Origin: Erythrocercus mccallii
Taxonomy: Eukaryota; Chordata; Aves; Passeriformes; Dicruridae
DNA: 64,000 nucleotides
NCBI GenBank assembly: GCA_013397435.1
Contig: VZRG01001565.1
Location: 62,001 to 126,000 of the forward strand
Direction of reading: 5' to 3'
Below are positions 59,700 to 64,000 of the stretch, in pieces. Below the pieces are notes generated by a model that ran no database searches, had not been told where the DNA came from, and saw nothing but the letters and a program-made list of their open reading frames with translations. Positions within the stretch are counted from its first letter, which is position 1, and each line of letters opens with the position of its first letter. The position numbers and the translations under genes are program-made.

Positions 59700-60289
59700 T
59701 GTGCTGGTTTTGGGTGGAGTAATCTTCTCAGTGGCTAAGACAGAGCTATGTTTTGGATTTGTGCTGAACACAGGGTTGGTAATATAGAGATGGTTTTGTT
59801 ATTGCTGAGCAGGGCTTACACAGAGCCAGGGCCACCTCTGGGCCACCTTCTTCTACCACCAAACTAGCAAGGACGTTGGGGGTGCTTGGGAGGCTGGGAG
59901 GGGACACAGCCAGGACAGGTGACCCAAACTGACCAAAGGGATATTCTGGGCCATGTGACATCATGCTTAGTGAGGGGAAGGAGCAAGGTGGGGGGGGAAG
60001 TTTGAAAGGATGGCATTTGTCTTCCGAAGTACCCATTGCATGAGATGTGGCCCTGCTCTCCTGGAGGTGGCTGAACACCTGCCTGCCCATGGAAAGCAGT
60101 GAATTAATGCCTTGTTTTTTCATTGCTTGTGTGTGTGGGTTTTGATTTCCCTATTAAAGTATCTTTATCTCAACCCATGATTTTTCCATCTTTTACCTTT
60201 CCAATTCTCCTTTTGGAGAGTTCTCTTTTTGGAGGAGTGAGTGAATGGCCGCATGGGGTTCAGGGGCTTGCTGGGGTTAAACCATGACA
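59700..60289 (+). mobile_element. Avian solo LTR (family A)
   Basis: This 590-bp LTR starts TGTGCTGGTTTTGG and ends GTTAAACCATGACA, with TG...CA ends. Landmarks shared with 37342-37917 include GCTATGTTTTGGATTTGTGC-type text (diverged in the other copy), TGCTGAGCAGGGCTTACACA, the GGGGACACAGCCAGGACAG block and CATGTGACATCATGCT. A CTATTAAAG and TATCTTTATCTCAACCC segment near 60150-60175 probably marks the polyadenylation end. It is better preserved than the 37-kb copy. No target duplication or internal sequence was found. Confidence 0.82.
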
Positions 60290-62529
60290 CAATCATAGGT
60301 AAAAGTCAGTAACTGATCCAGTCCTCAGAAGAAGAACAAGTAGGAGAGGGTTCTACTATTAATGTTGAAAACTTTTTTTTAAAAGCTGTGATTCTAATAA
60401 TTCAAAGAAAAAAACAACTGCTGCTTCTCTTGAATATCCTCTGACATCTGAAGCCTGACTCCAGTTTTGCATGTCCTTTCCCAAGCGTGCTGAAGGAAAA
60501 GAATGTTTGTTTTGAAATAAAACAGTAATCTTGCCTTGACTTTAAGAGTAGCTTTTATTCAACTTCAGTACAGAGGTTATGTGCCATTTTTATCCACTTA
60601 ATACAGTATCATCTCATCAGTCTCCTGATGCAGAAAAATCAAAGATCAGGCTAGGTCTCTCTCTTCCTTAGTGTTCAATCATTTAGTTGATATGGACTCA
60701 TTATTAAATTGTTTTATGAAAGAAAGTTGGGGAGCAAATAAATGCAATACAATGAAATCTGTTATCCTAGAGATGTAGTATGTTTGTGCATTTCCCCTCT
60801 CCCCTTGTAGTGCAATGTGGAAGTATGCCTGGAAACCGCAGTTGTGGGCACAACAAAATAAACCCAACTACTTGGGGTAAAGAACTGGTTCTCCTCTGTC
60901 AAAGGAACAAAAGCAGGGGAAAGTTTGCTAAAGCAAACATCTTGGATTGTGGCAACAGAACTTGAAAGACTGGACCTGCCTAATAACAGTCTGCAAGTCC
61001 TTGCTGAATGAATTTGTACAAAGCGCTAATGAAGACAAACAGTCTATTTAGGCATGCTGGAAGGCTCCCATTCAGCCAGCAGCTGGCATGAATGCTGTCA
61101 GTCAGAAGACACAAGCAGATGACAAATAACTGAATATGTGGAAAAAATGAGATGACAATGAGCTGATTTCTCATTAACACTTCTTTTCTTCTTCTTTAGA
61201 TATTATAAACACATTATTCAGGGTTGGTTGTAATGGCCTCCTAAATGCCAATAAGTCACGCTGAAGCAGTGTGCAGATGAGAGGCTGCTGCTGGATGGGA
61301 GGACAGTCCCTCTTCACTGGAGCCGCTGGCCACTTTGCATCCTATGGTATTCACAACTCTCTAAGCTCCTAAAATAACCTCTGTGGAGTACAAGAAACAA
61401 AAGTCCTACGTAAGCAGGGTTGCTGTGAAGTACTCACTGACTTTTCTTGCTCTGATTACAAAAGAAGCATCATTTCTATGAAAATTAGGGGTAGGTTTGA
61501 GATGTAGAGTAGAGATGGCAGAATACTTAAAAGAGCATTATCAAAGTAGAACAGCCTTCTATATTTTTTCTTCAGTTTTCACAGCCTTTTGCATGTTCTT
61601 TTTCTTAGAATAATGAAAACCATCAAATGACTGAGAACTAAAAGCAATTAAAATTATTGAGGAATTTCCTGGAGAGGCCTTCTGCTGTATGGTGCTGGCC
61701 TGCAGTGCTTTGGATTCCGCCTGACATCCTGTGAGGGAAACAGGACTATTGAGCTCAATAGTTAATTATACCTACTAGAAACTGGAGATTGATGTTTGGT
61801 ATCTTGCCTTTCTTCTTCCCCTTGACCCCCATATCTGTTAGACTTGCCTTGCACAGTCAAAGTTCCTTTTACAATTTGGTCCTTGATAAAAATTCAGGAG
61901 GTACCAAGCAGGTAAGTTCCTCACTGACGTGTTGAGCTGCTTGTGGGTTTCCCAACTTCTTCAGTTGAGGCAAGAGGTTTTACTGGGCTACACCTGCCCA
62001 TGATATCCATATCTGATGTTTGACTTCACTGAAAATTTAAATCCTAAAGCAGAACACAAGAGTTTCTGCATTCTAAACTCAAGTGGTCAGTCCAGCTGAA
62101 TGTGGCATTTTTTCAATATTTACAGATTAAGTGTTCATTTTGTATGTGAGACTTCTTTTTGTTTGGTTCTTTTTCTCCTCCTTTTTGCCCCAAATCACTG
62201 GAAAACTGCTCTCAAAATGTTTTCCCTTATTATATTGTAGGTTCTCCAGTTTGACAGGACTGAGACGTGTGTGAATTTCTGTTCACGTGCATAGATAGAT
62301 ACCCACATGGTCAAAATGTTGCTTCTGCTTCCCTGCAGAGGGGATCAAAGGGGTCAGCTGATAGATCTAGTGCTCCCACAGACTTCAAATCTACCACAAC
62401 TGACTCAAATTATCCAGGATTCAGGGCACTATTTTCTCTCCTTTCTCTTTCTGTATAGTCCCCAGTAGCCTGAAGTACCTACAGGCATTTGAAAATCCCA
62501 CTTGGTGCTTATTTACTTTTTTGAAATCA
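60290..62529. other. Non-coding DNA between LTR elements
   Basis: No supported gene or repeat family. Open frames are short. Confidence 0.55.
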
Positions 62530-62533
62530 TGTT

Positions 62534-63276
62534 TGTTATAAATGAAAAGATTGCCAATTCGATTTTTAATAAAAAGAATAAATTTATTGATTACAGTATG
62601 GATAAAATGTCGAAATAAGAAAAGCAAGCCACGATCCGAAGTCCAAAGGACTAGGAACCTAGGAAACTGGCACTTGGTGGAGCAGTGTAACGGCATCCAA
62701 ATGGACTCTCCTGTCCGCTCCATGAGTTGTCTTCTGTGCTTTGGGTTTTTATACTGTTTCAAGTAGCCCTCAGCGAAGGTGCACAATGAAAGAATACAGT
62801 TTCTTTTGATAGGCAAAAGCTTTCCCAGAATAAAACAATGTAGTTTCTGCCGTGGCTGGGTGTTTCCTGGTTTTGGAATAAAGGTAGTTTTGTCTTTTCA
62901 TTTCAGCTAAAAAGAACCATGCCTCTGTTAAACAAAAGGATTGATGGTCGTCGTTGGCCAATGATGATCCAGCCTATTTTCATTAAGTGTCCAGTTTATC
63001 TGAAAGGGCTGTTCCGGGAAGAATCATTCTGGTTTCTTGATAAGAAAATCACACCTCTCTTGCATGAATGGTGTGGCCATTGCTATGCGGGAAGACAATA
63101 GCCTGTCTCTTATCTCTGGAATGTAGGTGTGATCTCTGCCCTGGAACAGCAGTATCTTGTACTTTGGTAACTTTCCTGGAAAAACCTTGTTTTATAAAAA
63201 GGCTATTTCTAATTTATAACAACATATTCTTATAAAATATTCCAGCACGAATTATCCCTTAGATTCATCTATAACA
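62534..63276 (-). mobile_element. Solo LTR (family B), copy 3
   Basis: This 743-bp LTR begins TGTTATAAATG and ends GATTCATCTATAACA, flanked by the 4-bp duplication TGTT at 62530-62533 and 63277-63280. It has the same internal order as copies 1 and 2 (TTTATTGATTAC near 62583, the CTAGGAACCTAGG block and TTTTTATACTG near 62747). The sense U3 start is close to copy 2. It lies 48 bp from copy 4 in inverted orientation. Confidence 0.9.
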
Positions 63277-63324
63277 TGTTGAAAATATGGCCCTTAGCCA
63301 TTTTATATCTATGAAGGATGACGA

Positions 63325-64000
63325 TGTTATAGATGAATCTATGATGTAATTCGTACTAAGTTATTTTTATAAAAATATTTTGTTAAATTGTAGAAATAGT
63401 ATCTGTATAAAGTCAGGCTGTTCCAGGAAAGTTACAAGACACCAGCACAGCAGCAGATGGGCAGGACGCACCCATAAATACCAGAGATAAGAAATTCTAT
63501 TGTGTACCAACAAGGCAACAGCCACCCTATTCACCAGCAAAAAAGTGCTAACAACTTCTCCCAAAGCAGAACAATCAAGGCACTCGGCTTTAATCAGAGA
63601 GCAATCTATGTCCAGAAACCACCTATCAAAGCTATTGTTGAGCCTCAAGCCTGGTCCATACGGAAACAAAGACTGTCTCTGTCCAAAACTCAGAGACACC
63701 CAGCCACACTCCAAACTATATTATTCGATTCCAGATGACTTCATACCTACCAAAAGGAGCTCCTTCCTGCATTGTACCTTGGCCTCAGGCTACGAAAAAC
63801 AGTATAAAACCACACCACGGAAGACACATTTTCGTGGATACAGAGAGGGTGTCTTTTTGATGCAGACTCTGTACCACCAGGCACCGAATCCCCGGGCTGG
63901 CACCTAAGGACTTTGGGTTTGTGGCTCAAATTTTCTATATTCCAAATTGATCCGAAATTGTAATCAATAAAACCATTTCATTTTTCATTAAAATCGGATT
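63325..64000 (+). mobile_element. LTR (family B), copy 4, cut by the window end
   Basis: The sense-oriented LTR starts TGTTATAGATGAATC at 63325 and is still inside the LTR at 64000. By comparison with copy 1 only about 20 bases are missing. TATAAAA is at 63803-63809 and AATAAA at 63967-63972. The U3 start (ATGATGTAATTCG) resembles copy 1. Whether it is a solo LTR or the 5' LTR of a provirus on the + strand depends on sequence outside the window. Confidence 0.88.

Noticed and set aside
63500..63907. 135-codon frame near the window end
   Set aside because: Inside family-B LTR copy 4; LTRs are not expected to code here and the frame is not kept in copies 1-3.
1..64000. CRISPR arrays, operons, tRNA or rRNA genes
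   Set aside because: No spaced direct-repeat array of CRISPR form and no prokaryotic gene layout. No tRNA cloverleaf with A/B boxes was recognised by eye; a tRNAscan search was not possible.

Overview
The window reads as nuclear DNA from a bird. The evidence is a complete single-coding-exon ARL4A gene under a CpG-island promoter, fossil CR1 retrotransposon pieces, several LTR families of avian type, and long AT-rich gene-poor sequence. Passerine is my guess from the LTR types and is not proven. One run of 35 Ns sits inside a (CCCTT)n microsatellite.

Layout. Bases 1-1034 are the ARL4A promoter and 5' UTR, with CCAAT and GC boxes, a diverged local duplication, an alanine-coding triplet tract and a probable UTR intron. 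The ARL4A coding sequence is 1035-1637 on the + strand, with a 3' UTR running to about 3.5 kb. Bases 3.5-36 kb are gene desert with CR1 fragments at 23.0-24.3 kb and two small CpG-rich patches (14.4-14.7 kb and 29.3-29.4 kb). From 36 kb on, LTR elements are dense: an avian-type LTR at 37.3-37.9 kb and a related copy at 59.7-60.3 kb, and four copies of a second LTR family at 39.5, 52.8, 62.5 and 63.3 kb. Three of that second family are solo LTRs with 4-bp target duplications. The fourth runs off the window end, inverted against its neighbour.

The largest feature is a nearly complete endogenous retrovirus on the minus strand, 43456-50860 (7.4 kb). It has 460/461-bp LTRs flanked by a 6-bp duplication, a primer-binding site, a polypurine tract, and gag, dUTPase-protease and pol arranged in successive -1 frames. 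This is the class II (betaretrovirus-like, ERVK) plan. There is no env: about 520 bp of AT-rich low-complexity DNA lies in its place. The coding regions carry at least five breaks although the LTRs are about 99% alike. The leader next to the primer-binding site holds an unusual tandem array of about 50-bp units.

ARL4A is the only host gene I can support. The retroviral genes formed one expression unit (LTR promoter, gag, then frameshifted pro and pol) but cannot now yield intact proteins. No other protein-coding or structural RNA gene could be supported, and no CRISPR, operon or other prokaryotic feature is present.
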